Assembly (NCBI GenBank): GCA_048500275.1
Contig: JASNYI010000003.1
Span: forward strand, 1,364,001 to 1,428,000
Reading direction: 5' to 3'
From: UBA5066 sp048500275
GTDB lineage: Bacteria; Acidobacteriota; Thermoanaerobaculia; UBA5066
Length of the DNA: 64,000 nt
Position 1 is the stretch's first letter; the number at the start of each line of letters is the position of its first letter. The position numbers were made by a program, and so were the translations under genes. Shown here one piece after another: positions 34,029 through 44,767 of this stretch. The notes below the pieces were generated by a model that made no database searches, was not told where the DNA came from, and worked only from the letters and a program-made list of their open reading frames with translations.

Positions 34029-35420
34029 ATGTGCCGTCTTTCCGTCGCCCTTGCAGCAGCTCTGTTCACCGTCGCCGCCGCCTGCGCTGCGGCGGCGACC
34101 GCCCACCCCGGGCCGGCCGTGCCTCCTGGCCTCTCCCCCGAGCGCGGGTTCGAGGTCCAGGCCCTCGTGGACGGCTTCTGGCAGCCGGCCGGAGAGCTCG
34201 CCTTCGGCGTCCGCTACACGGAGGCGGCGCTGGCGCTTCCCGATGCGGCCCTGGCTGGCCCCGTCGCTCGCGTGAGGCTCGTCCCGCGGGGCGGGGGGGC
34301 TGCCCACGTCGACCGAGTCTCGCTCGGGGAGACCGCCCCGGTCCGGGTGGAGGGGGCCTCCGAGCCTGAGGCGCTCGCCCTGGCGCTCCGCGCCGACCGC
34401 GACGTCCTCGACGCCTCCGGGAGGGCGATCGACCTGACGTTTCGTTCACCGGGCGCGGGGAGCGTGCTTCTCCTCACGGCCCGCGTGGAGGGGGAGGTCG
34501 TCGTCGGCTCGCCGTTCGCGTTCCCGCCGGCGAACCAGTTCCAGGGGCTGACCGCCGACTCGGCCTTCTACCGCTTCCGGCCGGCTCCGGGCGGCCGCGC
34601 CCCCTCGTGGCCCGAGACGCTCGACCCGGCGAACGCGCTCTTCGCGGAGCGCTGCACGCCGACGACGGGCCACCCGGAGGGCGTCACGTTCGGGTGGGTC
34701 GCGAGCGACCGGCACAACCTCTACGCCGCGGTCGAGTTCACGCCCGACAACACGCGCGACGGCGACGCGGACTGGGCGAGCGTCCACGTCGCGACGGGTG
34801 GGGAGGTCCGCGAGTTCCGCGTCTCGGAGAGGGAGACGACGTGGGGGCGGGTCGATTTCGCCCCGACGGCGAGAGCCTCCTACCGGCACAAGCTCTACCA
34901 GTTCGCGATCCCCTTCTCCGAGCTCGGCGTGAGGGACGCCTCCGAGGCCGGCGAGCTGAAGCTGGCGTTCTCCGCGTACGGGACCGCCGCCGTCTCGTGG
35001 CTCCAGCCGAACAGCTGGGACTTCGGGTTGACCGAGACGGGAACGACGGCCCCTTCCGCCTCCTTCACGATCTCCAACCAGACCGGCGTGAACATGGTCC
35101 TCGGCACGCCCTGGTTCACGCGCGGGAACCCCGCCGCGAGCCCGTTCCCCGTCTCCCCCGGAACGTGCGGCGATGGCGTCGTCGTCCCGCCCGCAGGGAG
35201 CTGCACCTTCACCGCCGCGTTCGCCCCGACCGCGCCCGGCGGCGTGGCGGACGTCCTGACCTTCTTCGCCGCGTTCGGGACGGCGCCGCAGCAGTCCGCG
35301 CCTCTCTTCCTGAGCGGCACCGGCTTCTCGACGAGCATCCCGACCCTCGGATGGGTCGGCCTCGCGGCGCTCGGGCTCGTCCTCGCCGGGGCCGGGCTCT
35401 GGGTCCTGCGGCGCGCGTAG
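34029..35420 (+). CDS. Secreted protein with IPTL-CTERM sorting signal
   Basis: 463 residues, ATG with GAGGAGG six bases upstream. Signal peptide (1-28, ends AAAATA). The N-terminal part begins PPGLSPERGFEVQALVDGFW and contains a beta-sandwich region; the middle resembles a carbohydrate/metal-binding sandwich (DRHNLYAAVEFTPDNTRDGD); near residue 345 a DUF1573/choice-of-anchor-like stretch (ASFTISNQTGVNMVLGTPWF). The C-terminus STSIPTLGWVGLAALGLVLA ... VLRRA is an IPTL-CTERM signal: motif, membrane helix, basic end, processed by exosortase-H-like enzymes. Function unknown; presumably a surface protein. It has the same terminator type as the preceding nuclease. Confidence 0.78.
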   Translation: MCRLSVALAAALFTVAAACAAAATAHPGPAVPPGLSPERGFEVQALVDGFWQPAGELAFGVRYTEAALALPDAALAGPVARVRLVPRGGGAAHVDRVSLGETAPVRVEGASEPEALALALRADRDVLDASGRAIDLTFRSPGAGSVLLLTARVEGEVVVGSPFAFPPANQFQGLTADSAFYRFRPAPGGRAPSWPETLDPANALFAERCTPTTGHPEGVTFGWVASDRHNLYAAVEFTPDNTRDGDADWASVHVATGGEVREFRVSERETTWGRVDFAPTARASYRHKLYQFAIPFSELGVRDASEAGELKLAFSAYGTAAVSWLQPNSWDFGLTETGTTAPSASFTISNQTGVNMVLGTPWFTRGNPAASPFPVSPGTCGDGVVVPPAGSCTFTAAFAPTAPGGVADVLTFFAAFGTAPQQSAPLFLSGTGFSTSIPTLGWVGLAALGLVLAGAGLWVLRRA

Positions 35421-35446
35421 GCGGCGGGAAACGAAGTCCCGGGAGC

Positions 35447-35484
35447 GGGGCCGGGAGCCGCGAGGCCCCCGGCCCCTTCCTTCT
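35447..35484 (+). terminator. Rho-independent terminator after the IPTL gene
   Basis: GGGGCCGGGAGCC (35,447-35,459), loop GCGA, GGCCCCCGGCCCC (35,464-35,476), then TTCCTTCT. It is nearly identical to the terminator at 33,921 with one mismatch, and lies between converging genes. Confidence 0.8.
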
Positions 35485-35498
35485 CGGGGCGGCCGGGA

Positions 35499-37343
35499 TC
35501 AGAAGGCGAGGTCGAGGCCCGCGACGAACCGGACCCCGGGCGACGGGTAGCCCGCCACCTCCGCATAGTCGCGGTCGAGGAGGTTCGTGACGCGGGCGAA
35601 CGGGGCGACGTGGCCGAAGAGGCGCGGCCCCGTGACCGCCAGGTCGACGCGGAAGTAGGACGGGCTGGTGACGCGCGCGTAGGTCGTCGCGTCGACGTCG
35701 TCGCGCTCGCCCACCCAGAGGCCCGTCAGCTCGGCGCTGGCGCCGCGCCCGAGGTCGCCCCCCACGGTGAGCGCGGTCCGGTGCTCCGGCCGGCGCAGGA
35801 GCGGGAGGCCGGTGTCGAGGTCCTCGGTGTCGAGCCAGGTGTAGGAGGCGCGGGCCCAGGTCGAGGCGGAGAGGGAGCCCCCCAACACCAGCTCGGCTCC
35901 GGTCATCCGCGCCCGCCCGACGTTGACGTTCGAGAGGGTCGCGAAGTCGTAGCGGATGAGGTCCTTCACGTCGCTCCGGAAGAGGGACGCCTCGAGGACC
36001 AGGCCGGGCCGGACCGACCACTCCGCCCCGACCTCGTACGACACGGAGGTCTCCGGCCGGAGCCCCGCGTTCCCCGAGAAGGGGTAGTAGAGCTCCCCGG
36101 TCGAGGGGGCGCGGAACGCCGACCCGGCCGCGGCGCGGAGCCGGAAGGCCGAGGTGACGTTCCAGGAGACCGCGATCCTGGGGTTCGTGGAGGCGCCGAA
36201 CGCGTCGTGCTCGTCGCGGCGGATGCCGGCGGTGATCGACAGGCGGTCCCCGGCGAGGGACAGCCGGTCCTCGGCGAAGACCGACCAGGTCGAGGTCGTC
36301 AGGCCGTCGAGCTGCAGGCCGTACGCGTCCTCGTTGTCGACCTTCGTCCTCTCGTAGTCGGTGCCGACGGAGAGCCGGTTCGCGCCCGCCGTGTGGGAGA
36401 GGACGATCCGCCCGCCGGCTCGGCGCGCGCGCGTCTCGGACCAGGTGAATCCCCACGGGTCGTCGGGGTCCTCGAAAGTGGGGGAATCGTCGGCGAACGT
36501 GCCCGCCGCCTCGAGGGTCGTTCCGCGACCGAGGGCGAACGAGAGGGGGACCGAGACGGCCGTCGTGTCGGCGGTCGTGGCCCGGTGCGGCGTCGGCGTG
36601 GCGCCCGTGAACGGGATGCCGGTGCGCGAGGTCGCGCGCTTCACGGTAACTCCCGCCCTGAGCGCCGGCGCGACCTCCACGTCGACCGCAGCGGAGAGGT
36701 CGCTCCCCTCGAAGAACTCGTTCGGCAGGTCGCCCCCGATCGTCCCGCGGCGGAAGCCCGCGGTAACGCCGACGGCCCCCTCGCGGAACGACGCGTCCAC
36801 GCCCCCCTCCCGCGCCGCGGCGTTCCCGAGGCCGAAGTGGGCGCCCCCGGTGAAGCCGTCGGCCCCGGCCCTTCGCGTGAAGACCTGGACGACGCCCCCG
36901 AGCGCCTCGGAGCCGTAGAGGGCGGAGAACGGACCCCGCACGATCTCGACCCGCTCGACGTTCGCGGTGCCGAGCGAAGAGAGGTCGACGCCCCCGAAGT
37001 ACGGGCTGTTGAGCTTGACCCCGTCGACGAGGACGAGGGCCGAGTTCGAGTTCATACCCCGGAGGAAGAGCGACGTGACGCCGCCGGGGCCTCCGCTGCG
37101 CGCCACGTCGACTCCGGGGACGGAACGGAGGAGGTCGGCCACGGTCGCGGCGCGGGAGCGCTCGATCGCCGCGCGGTCTACGACGGTCGCCGCCACACCG
37201 AGGGAGGAGGCCTCCTGCGGGACCGCTTCGGCCGTGACGACGACCTCGGTGGCGACCCCCGACGCGCCCGGCTGCGGTAGCTGGGCGGCGGCGGGCAGAG
37301 ACAGGACGAACGGCAGGAAAACGGAACGGGCGAGACGGTTCAC
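35499..37343 (-). CDS. btuB: TonB-dependent vitamin B12 receptor (BtuB-like)
   Basis: 614 residues with a signal peptide (1-20, SLPAAAQ). The plug domain is clear: ATEVVVTAEAVPQEASSLGV as TonB-box region, DLLRSVPGVDVARSGGPGGV, TSLFLRGMNSNSALVLVDGV, VERVEIVRGPFSALYGSEAL. The rest is a 22-strand barrel ending VRFVAGLDLAF with the terminal Phe. Length fits BtuB (about 600) rather than large siderophore receptors. The cobalamin riboswitch just upstream supports B12 or cobinamide as cargo and control by intracellular B12. No periplasmic binding protein or ABC genes lie nearby, so other transport parts must be elsewhere. Confidence 0.92.
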   Translation of the reverse strand: MNRLARSVFLPFVLSLPAAAQLPQPGASGVATEVVVTAEAVPQEASSLGVAATVVDRAAIERSRAATVADLLRSVPGVDVARSGGPGGVTSLFLRGMNSNSALVLVDGVKLNSPYFGGVDLSSLGTANVERVEIVRGPFSALYGSEALGGVVQVFTRRAGADGFTGGAHFGLGNAAAREGGVDASFREGAVGVTAGFRRGTIGGDLPNEFFEGSDLSAAVDVEVAPALRAGVTVKRATSRTGIPFTGATPTPHRATTADTTAVSVPLSFALGRGTTLEAAGTFADDSPTFEDPDDPWGFTWSETRARRAGGRIVLSHTAGANRLSVGTDYERTKVDNEDAYGLQLDGLTTSTWSVFAEDRLSLAGDRLSITAGIRRDEHDAFGASTNPRIAVSWNVTSAFRLRAAAGSAFRAPSTGELYYPFSGNAGLRPETSVSYEVGAEWSVRPGLVLEASLFRSDVKDLIRYDFATLSNVNVGRARMTGAELVLGGSLSASTWARASYTWLDTEDLDTGLPLLRRPEHRTALTVGGDLGRGASAELTGLWVGERDDVDATTYARVTSPSYFRVDLAVTGPRLFGHVAPFARVTNLLDRDYAEVAGYPSPGVRFVAGLDLAF

Positions 37344-37454
37344 TGAGACCTCCGGTCTGCTGCGCTTCGCTGTCCCATCGAGAAGGATGCGGGAGGCGCG
37401 CGCGGAGGCGTCTCCCGCGTCCTCTCGAGCCCCGGAGACGGCGCGGCGGGTTGC

Positions 37455-37690
37455 AATGGACCGTGGGCAGGTCTCCTGGCTCCCGGATCGTCCGCGGAAG
37501 GACCCCTTCCCGGAGGCGTAACCCGCGTTCGCGGATCGCTCGCCGCCAGTGGGATTTCGTCCTTCGCGTCCCCGGTCACAGTGGCGGGGGCCGCGCGGGA
37601 ATCACACCCGCTTCCCTCTTTCGCCCCCCGGAGGACGGGGGACCCGAGGTCCGTGGAAAAGAACCAGCCGGGGAGGATAACACCGGCTTC
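37455..37690 (-). promoter_or_regulatory. Cobalamin riboswitch
   Basis: On the minus strand the B12 box AGCCAGGAGACCTGC is at 37,481-37,467, the GCCACTG motif at about 37,590-37,580, and the 5' part starts near 37,686 with GGTGTT and GCTGGTTCTTTTCC. Segment order and length (about 225 nt) are those of the class I cobalamin riboswitch. It controls the BtuB-like receptor 110 bases downstream. Confidence 0.95.
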
Positions 37691-37739
37691 GAGGCGCCCG
37701 CGGGAGAGCGGACGTGGAGGGGGGCCGGGGAAGGGGACG

Positions 37740-38603
37740 TCAGGAAACGGCGCCCAGTCTCTCCCCGACCCGGACGGGCCCGTGGGGCCGGCTCCAGACG
37801 AAGGAGCGGGACTTCGCGCCGCCGACGAGAAGCACCAGGGTCGAGCCGAGCTCGAAAGCGGCGAGGTCGTCTCCGGGCGCGCAGGGAAGGCCCTGGACGG
37901 CGAGGCGGTCGCGGGGGGCGAGGGAGCGTCCCTCGAGCCACCGCGGGTCGACGACGACACCCCCGACGTGGGTGGCGGCCACCATGACGGCGGCCACGTC
38001 GAGCCCCTCGTCCTCCCCCGTCCCCTCCGCGATCCAGTAGGCCCGCCGGTTCCTGACGTAGAGGCCCGGGGTGAAGGCCGTGGACGCCTCGTTGACGGGC
38101 CAGAGCTCCCCCTCGACGCGGCCGACGGCGAGGACGCGGCCCGTGCAGGGGACGTGCATGCGGTGGTAGTCCCGCGGCGAGAGGTAAAGCGTCGCGAACG
38201 CGCCCCCCTCGAAGCGCGCGGCGAGCGGGTCGGCCGCGAGGAGCTCGTCGAGCCGGTACGGGAGCCCCTTGGCCTGGATGAGCGTCCCCTCCTCGACGCG
38301 GCCGGAAGCGATGAGCGCGCCATCGACGGGCGAGTTGAGGCCGCCGGGGACGGCCGGGTCCTGGGGACGAAGGCCCGGCTTCAGCCGGCGGGTGAAGAGG
38401 TCGAGGAACGACGTGTACTCCCGGAGGGGCTTCTCCGCCTCTCCGAGGTCGATTCCGTAGGAGGCCGCGAACCGGCCGAGGAGGGGTTGCCGCAGGGCGC
38501 GAGGGAGGCGGGCCCGGGCCGCCACTCCGACCGCCGCGGAGCCGGCCTTCTTCGGGTAGAGGCCGAGGAGGCGGAGCGAGAGCGGCGGGCCCGGTTCGGT
38601 CAT
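37740..38603 (-). CDS. psd: Phosphatidylserine decarboxylase proenzyme
   Basis: 287 residues. Converts phosphatidylserine to phosphatidylethanolamine at the membrane. Family features: SPVDGALIASGRVEEGTLIQ with the Asp of the catalytic triad, SPRDYHRMHVPCTGRV with the His residues, and ELGSTLVLL near the C-terminus, whose LGST is the self-cleavage site making the pyruvoyl group. Length agrees with the long type I form. I start at the ATG at 38,603; the frame is open far upstream but only as the antisense of pckG. The start diverges from pckG with 66 bases between them. The riboswitch and btuB lie downstream on the same strand. Confidence 0.93.
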   Translation of the reverse strand: MTEPGPPLSLRLLGLYPKKAGSAAVGVAARARLPRALRQPLLGRFAASYGIDLGEAEKPLREYTSFLDLFTRRLKPGLRPQDPAVPGGLNSPVDGALIASGRVEEGTLIQAKGLPYRLDELLAADPLAARFEGGAFATLYLSPRDYHRMHVPCTGRVLAVGRVEGELWPVNEASTAFTPGLYVRNRRAYWIAEGTGEDEGLDVAAVMVAATHVGGVVVDPRWLEGRSLAPRDRLAVQGLPCAPGDDLAAFELGSTLVLLVGGAKSRSFVWSRPHGPVRVGERLGAVS

Positions 38604-38669
38604 GTCCCGATTATCATAGGGGTCTTCGACCGTCCGGATTCGGTCGACCCCCGCGAGGAGGAGAGCGCC

Positions 38670-40472
38670 ATGAGCACCGCCACCGAGGCCGTCGTCGGCA
38701 AGCCCCTTTCCGCCAACCCGCACCTGCTCGGCTGGGTCGAGGAGTGCGCGAAGCTCTGCAAGCCCGACCACGTCGTCTGGTGCGACGGCTCGGAGGAGGA
38801 GAAGGAGCGGCTCACGTCGCTCGCCGTCTCCACGGGCGTCCTCATCCCGCTCAACCAGGAGAAGCTGCCCGGCTGCTACCTCCACCGCTCCGACCCGGCC
38901 GACGTCGCCCGCGTCGAGCACCTGACCTTCATCTGCACGAAGACGAAGGAGGAGGCCGGACCGAACAACAACTGGATGGCGCCCGACGAGGCGTACAGGA
39001 AGCTCGGCCAGCTCTACGACGGCTCCATGAAGGGGCGGACGATGTACGTCGTCCCGTACGTCATGGGGCCGATCGGCTCGCCGATGTCGAAGGTCGGGGT
39101 CGAGCTGACCGACAGCGTCTACGTCGTCCTGAACATGCGGATCATGACCCGCATGGGGACCCGGGCCCTCCGGATGCTGGGCGACTCGAACGACTTCAAC
39201 CGCGGCCTCCACTCGATGCTCGACCTCAACCCCGAGCGGCGCTTCATCTGCCACTTCCCCGAGGACAACACGATCTGGTCGATCGGCTCGGGCTACGGCG
39301 GGAACGTCCTCCTCGGCAAGAAGTGCCTCGCGCTGCGCATCGGCTCGTACCTCGGCCGCCAGGAAGGCTGGATGGCCGAGCACATGCTCATCATGGGCGT
39401 CGAAGAGCCCTCGGGCGAGACGACGTACGTCGCCGCGGCGTTTCCCTCGGCCTGCGGCAAGACGAACTTCTCGATGCTCATCCCCCCGACGAGCTTCAAC
39501 GGCTGGAAGGTCTGGACCGTCGGGGACGACATCTGCTGGATGCGCCCCGGGGCCGACGGGAGGCTCTGGGCCATCAACCCGGAGGCGGGCTACTTCGGCG
39601 TGGCGCCCGGGACGAACTACGCCACGAACCCGAACGCCATGGAGACGATCAAGCGCGACACGCTCTACACGAACGTCGCCATGACGCCGGACGGCGACGT
39701 CTGGTGGGAGGGGAAGGACGGCCTGCCGCCCGAGGAGCTGATCGACTGGCGCGGCCGCCCCTGGCAGCGCGGCTCGACCGAGAAGGCGGCCCATCCCAAC
39801 AGCCGGTTCACGGCGCCCGCGATGAACAACCCCGCCCTCTCCCCCCGCGTGAACGACCGCCACGGCGTGCCGATCTCGGCGGTCATCTTCGGCGGCCGGC
39901 GCTCGACGACGGTCCCGCTCGTCCTGCAGGCGTTCAACTGGACCCACGGCGTCTACCTCGGCGCGACGATGGGCTCGGAGACGACGGCGGCGGCGGTGGG
40001 CAAGGAAGGCGTCGTGAGGCGCGACCCGATGGCGATGCTCCCCTTCTGCGGCTACGACATGGGGAACTACTTCGAGCACTGGCTGAACATGGAGGGGACG
40101 GTCGCCACGCTGCCCAAGATCTTCATGGTCAACTGGTTCCGCAAGGGGCCCGACGGCTCGTTCCTCTGGCCCGGCTTCGGCGAGAACATGCGGATCCTGA
40201 AGTGGATCATCGACCGCGCCCGCGGCCGCGCCGGCGCCTCGGAGAGCGCGATCGGCTGGGTGCCGAAGTGGGCCGACCTCCCGCTCAAGGACCTCGCCGT
40301 CCCGATGGAGGACGTCGAGGACGCGCAGACGATCGACTACGAGGAGTGGAAGAGGGAGCTCGCCGACCAGGACACCTTCTTCGAGCAGTTCAAGGGGACG
40401 ATGCCGAAGGAGATCGTCTACGAGCGCGAGATCATCCGATCGCGGCTGGGCCGGGTGACGAAGACGAAGTAG
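38670..40472 (+). CDS. pckG: Phosphoenolpyruvate carboxykinase (GTP)
   Basis: 600 residues. Catalyses oxaloacetate + GTP to PEP + CO2 + GDP, the first step of gluconeogenesis. Hallmarks of the GTP class: FPSACGKTNFSMLIPP (P-loop kinase-1a with the reactive Cys, near residue 260), VGDDICWMRPGADG (metal-binding kinase-2), the ending half FGGRRSTTVPLV and FCGYDMGNYFEHWLNM. Length is normal. ATG at 38,670 with GGAGGAGAG upstream. No frameshift; the neighbour psd diverges. Confidence 0.97.
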   Translation: MSTATEAVVGKPLSANPHLLGWVEECAKLCKPDHVVWCDGSEEEKERLTSLAVSTGVLIPLNQEKLPGCYLHRSDPADVARVEHLTFICTKTKEEAGPNNNWMAPDEAYRKLGQLYDGSMKGRTMYVVPYVMGPIGSPMSKVGVELTDSVYVVLNMRIMTRMGTRALRMLGDSNDFNRGLHSMLDLNPERRFICHFPEDNTIWSIGSGYGGNVLLGKKCLALRIGSYLGRQEGWMAEHMLIMGVEEPSGETTYVAAAFPSACGKTNFSMLIPPTSFNGWKVWTVGDDICWMRPGADGRLWAINPEAGYFGVAPGTNYATNPNAMETIKRDTLYTNVAMTPDGDVWWEGKDGLPPEELIDWRGRPWQRGSTEKAAHPNSRFTAPAMNNPALSPRVNDRHGVPISAVIFGGRRSTTVPLVLQAFNWTHGVYLGATMGSETTAAAVGKEGVVRRDPMAMLPFCGYDMGNYFEHWLNMEGTVATLPKIFMVNWFRKGPDGSFLWPGFGENMRILKWIIDRARGRAGASESAIGWVPKWADLPLKDLAVPMEDVEDAQTIDYEEWKRELADQDTFFEQFKGTMPKEIVYEREIIRSRLGRVTKTK

Positions 40473-40838
40473 TTCGTCGCGGTTCCGGAGAAGCCGAAGA
40501 ACCGGGGAACCGGGCCTTGTCATCTGTTCGTGCCGATCGAGTCGCGGGCGGGAGGGGTGTCCCACGGCGCCTTCTGCGCTCCCGCGACCCGCATCGGCCC
40601 CGCTGCGCGGGCCGCCGGGGCGAGCGCGAACTCGCTTCGCTCAAACACGCGCGCCCGCCTGACCCGGCGACCTGCTCGCGGAGCCGTGCGGGACCCCGCG
40701 GGTGCTCGAACGTCGCTCGCGGGACACCCCTCTCGCCCGCTCACGCCCCCCGCATGCGCCCAAAGGGGTTCTCGCCTCGCCGGCAGCCTGAGCGCATCCT
40801 GCGAGGGCCACCAGCCGAGTCCCGGATTTGTACGAGTC
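40473..40838. other. Gene-free GC-rich stretch with long inverted repeat
   Basis: No credible gene. A 20-base inverted repeat with one mismatch is at 40,544-40,563 and 40,721-40,740 (GGGACACCCC core). Between them lies GCGAACTCGCTTCGCTC (40,626-40,642), a self-similar GCTTCGC-rich motif that recurs in inverted form near 41,449. The stretch directly adjoins the IS256-type remnant. Confidence 0.6.
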
Positions 40839-41279
40839 GTGTCCGTCAAGTTCTGCAAAAGGGGCTGGAGCCTCCGCGGCGAGTGACGAGCTCGGCCTGT
40901 CCTCCTTTCGTGAGTGCCGAGTCGAAGACGAGGGCAAGCTTGCTTGCCCTCGATAGCTGGAAGCGGTCCCATCGTCCCCACCCGGTCGTCAGAGACCGGC
41001 TGTAGTACCCGCTCCGGTACCCCAGACGCCCCGGGGTCCGTTCTCCCCGCTCCGCCTGGAGCGCCGCGTTCGTCTCGGCCTCCAGAAACTCCTGGATCGC
41101 CTGGTGCACCGGCGCCTTCATCAGGGCCCGGTCCTCCTGCACCAGCTCTTTCAAACCACTCTGCCCTGCCTTACGCTTCTCCTGGGCCATCGGTCTCCCT
41201 CCCTGGGTTCTGGTTTCAGCGCTTCGAACCTCAGCGGAGACTCTTTGGCCCCTGTCTTTCTGCTGAACTTCTCGAACAG
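40839..41279 (-). mobile_element. Shrunken IS256-family element
   Basis: About 440 bp bounded by imperfect inverted repeats of 24 bases (40,839-40,862 and 41,256-41,279, 17 matches, AAGTTC core). It encodes only the N-terminal part of a Mutator-type (IS256) transposase on the minus strand. Intact members are about 1.3 kb, so the middle and the DDE triad are gone, leaving a MITE-like relic that might be moved in trans. Confidence 0.65.
40846..41190 (-). pseudogene. IS256-family transposase, N-terminal fragment
   Basis: From the ATG at 41,190 (with a GGGAG upstream) the readable family part is LKELVQEDRALMKAPVHQAI, QEFLEAETNAALQAERGERT and LGYRSGYYSRSLTTGWGRWD, the typical N-terminal region of IS256 transposases. 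After that the frame runs through SRASKLALVFDSALTKGGQA to a stop next to the element end, which is not transposase sequence. About 75 of roughly 400 residues remain and all three catalytic acids are absent. Confidence 0.8.
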
Positions 41280-41721
41280 TACCTTTGTGCGGCCACCCGG
41301 CCGCCGAAGGCGGCGCCCCGGCAAGCGATTTGAAGCTCGCCGGCCGCGGGAGGGGCGGGGCGTCTCGCGAGCCGCCCTCGAGCACGAACGGGGACCCGCT
41401 CGAGTTCGCGAGGACCGGGCGGGGATCAGGCCCGCGCGCTGTCTGACGAGCGAAGCGAGGAGTTCGCGCGGGCCCCCCGCCCGACCGCAGCGAGCTCGAA
41501 AGCGGGTCGGGCGCGCGGCGGGGGCATACGAAGGCCGAGTGAGCGCAGATCAGGGGTGGGGGTCCGGGGGGCCGCGCGAAGCTCAGGCCCCCCGGCGAGC
41601 GGCGGCCGTGAGACGTACCGCCCCGCCCGCGGCCCCCAGCGGAATCGACGTGACGCTGAACCGGGCTCTCCCCCGGTCTCCCTCGGTCCCTGGCTCCCCG
41701 ATCCCGACCGCGCTCGCCGCG
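41280..41721. other. Gene-free stretch right of the IS256 remnant
   Basis: No gene can be supported. It is extremely GC-rich, with short palindromic runs such as GAGCGAAGCGAGG (41,449) and several GGGGGGCC/GGCCCCCC pairs around 41,555-41,600. No IS target duplication was recognised. Confidence 0.5.
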
Positions 41722-42669
41722 TCAGGTCCGCTTCTTGAAACCCTCCCCCGCGTCGACGAGGGCCGAGACGATGCCGGGCTCGTCGGCGGAGTGGCCCGCG
41801 GCCGGGACGATCACGAGGCGCGAGCCGGGCCAGGCCTGGTGGAGGTCCCAGGCGGAGACGGCGGGGCAGACCATGTCGTAGCGCCCCTGGACGATGACAG
41901 CGGGCAGGTGACGGACCTTCGCGACGTCTCGAAGCAGCTGGTCGTCGGACGAGAGGAAGGCGCCGTTGACGAAGTAGTGCGCCTCGATCCGGGCGAGGGC
42001 GATCTCCTTCGGGACGTCCTCCTCGGCGACCGGTCCGAGCTCGGCGACGAGGTGCGAGGCGAGCTCCTCCCAGCGGTTCCAGGCGAGCGCGGCCTGCCGC
42101 ACCACGGCGGGCTCTCCGGATTCCAGGCGGCGGTGGTAGGCCGCGAGGACGTCGGCTCTCTCGGACTCGTCGAGGATCGAGAGGAACTCGGCCCAGCCGT
42201 CGGGGAAGACGCGCTGGGCGCCGCCGCCGAAGGTCCAGAGGACCTCGGCCTTCCTCGAGAGGAAGATGCCGCGGAGGACGAGCCCCGTGCAGCGCTCCGG
42301 GTGGGTCTCGGCGTAGGCGAGGCCGAGCGTCGAACCCCAGGAACCGCCGAAGACGAGCCACTTCTCGACGCCGAGCCGCTCGCGGATCCTCTCCGCGTCG
42401 GCGACGAGGTCCCAGGTCGTGTTCTCGGCCAGCTCGCCGAGCGGCGTGGAGCCGCCGCAGCCGCGCTGGTCGAAGAGGATCACCCGCCAGAACGACGGGT
42501 CGAGGAAACGACGGTGGAGGGGCGAGATCCCGGCGCCCGGGCCCCCGTGGAAGAAGACGACGGGCCGCCCCGCGGGGTTCCCGCACTGCTCCACGTGGAC
42601 CTCGTGGAGGGCGGAGACCCGGAGGCGGAAGGAGTCGAAGGGCTCGAGGGGGGGGAAAAGCTCGGACAC
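41722..42669 (-). CDS. pip: Prolyl aminopeptidase
   Basis: 315 residues from the GTG at 42,669, exactly the usual length. Releases N-terminal proline from peptides in the cytoplasm. Signature elements: HGGPGAG at 41-47, FDQRGCGGS at 66-74, nucleophile Ser110 in FGGSWGSTLGLAYAETHPER, the cap with FGGGAQRVFPDGWAEF, acid in VQGRYDMVCP and base His in VPAAGHSADEPG. The open frame continues upstream of this GTG but would overlap the speA promoter region. It diverges from speA, with 82 bases between starts. Confidence 0.94.
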   Translation of the reverse strand: MSELFPPLEPFDSFRLRVSALHEVHVEQCGNPAGRPVVFFHGGPGAGISPLHRRFLDPSFWRVILFDQRGCGGSTPLGELAENTTWDLVADAERIRERLGVEKWLVFGGSWGSTLGLAYAETHPERCTGLVLRGIFLSRKAEVLWTFGGGAQRVFPDGWAEFLSILDESERADVLAAYHRRLESGEPAVVRQAALAWNRWEELASHLVAELGPVAEEDVPKEIALARIEAHYFVNGAFLSSDDQLLRDVAKVRHLPAVIVQGRYDMVCPAVSAWDLHQAWPGSRLVIVPAAGHSADEPGIVSALVDAGEGFKKRT

Positions 42670-42751
42670 GGCGCGGCAGTTTATACGCCGTCCGGCCCCT
42701 TTCCAATCGTCGTTCCCCGCGCGGGCTTCCCGTTTCGTAAACTCCGTCGCC

Positions 42752-44704
<1,953 letters not shown>

Positions 44705-44767
44705 GTCCGGGGCCGCACCGGCGGCGTGGCTCTGGCGGCTCCGGCCGGGCCGGCGTACGCTTCCCCC

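Noticed and set aside
30785..34069. Open frame of 1,094 codons on the minus strand opposite the nuclease gene
   Set aside because: Low-complexity Arg/Gly/Val text without domains; the plus strand has signal peptide, domains and terminator.
37740..40565. Extended reading of psd to 941 residues
   Set aside because: The upstream part is only the antisense of pckG; the ATG at 38,603 gives the normal length.
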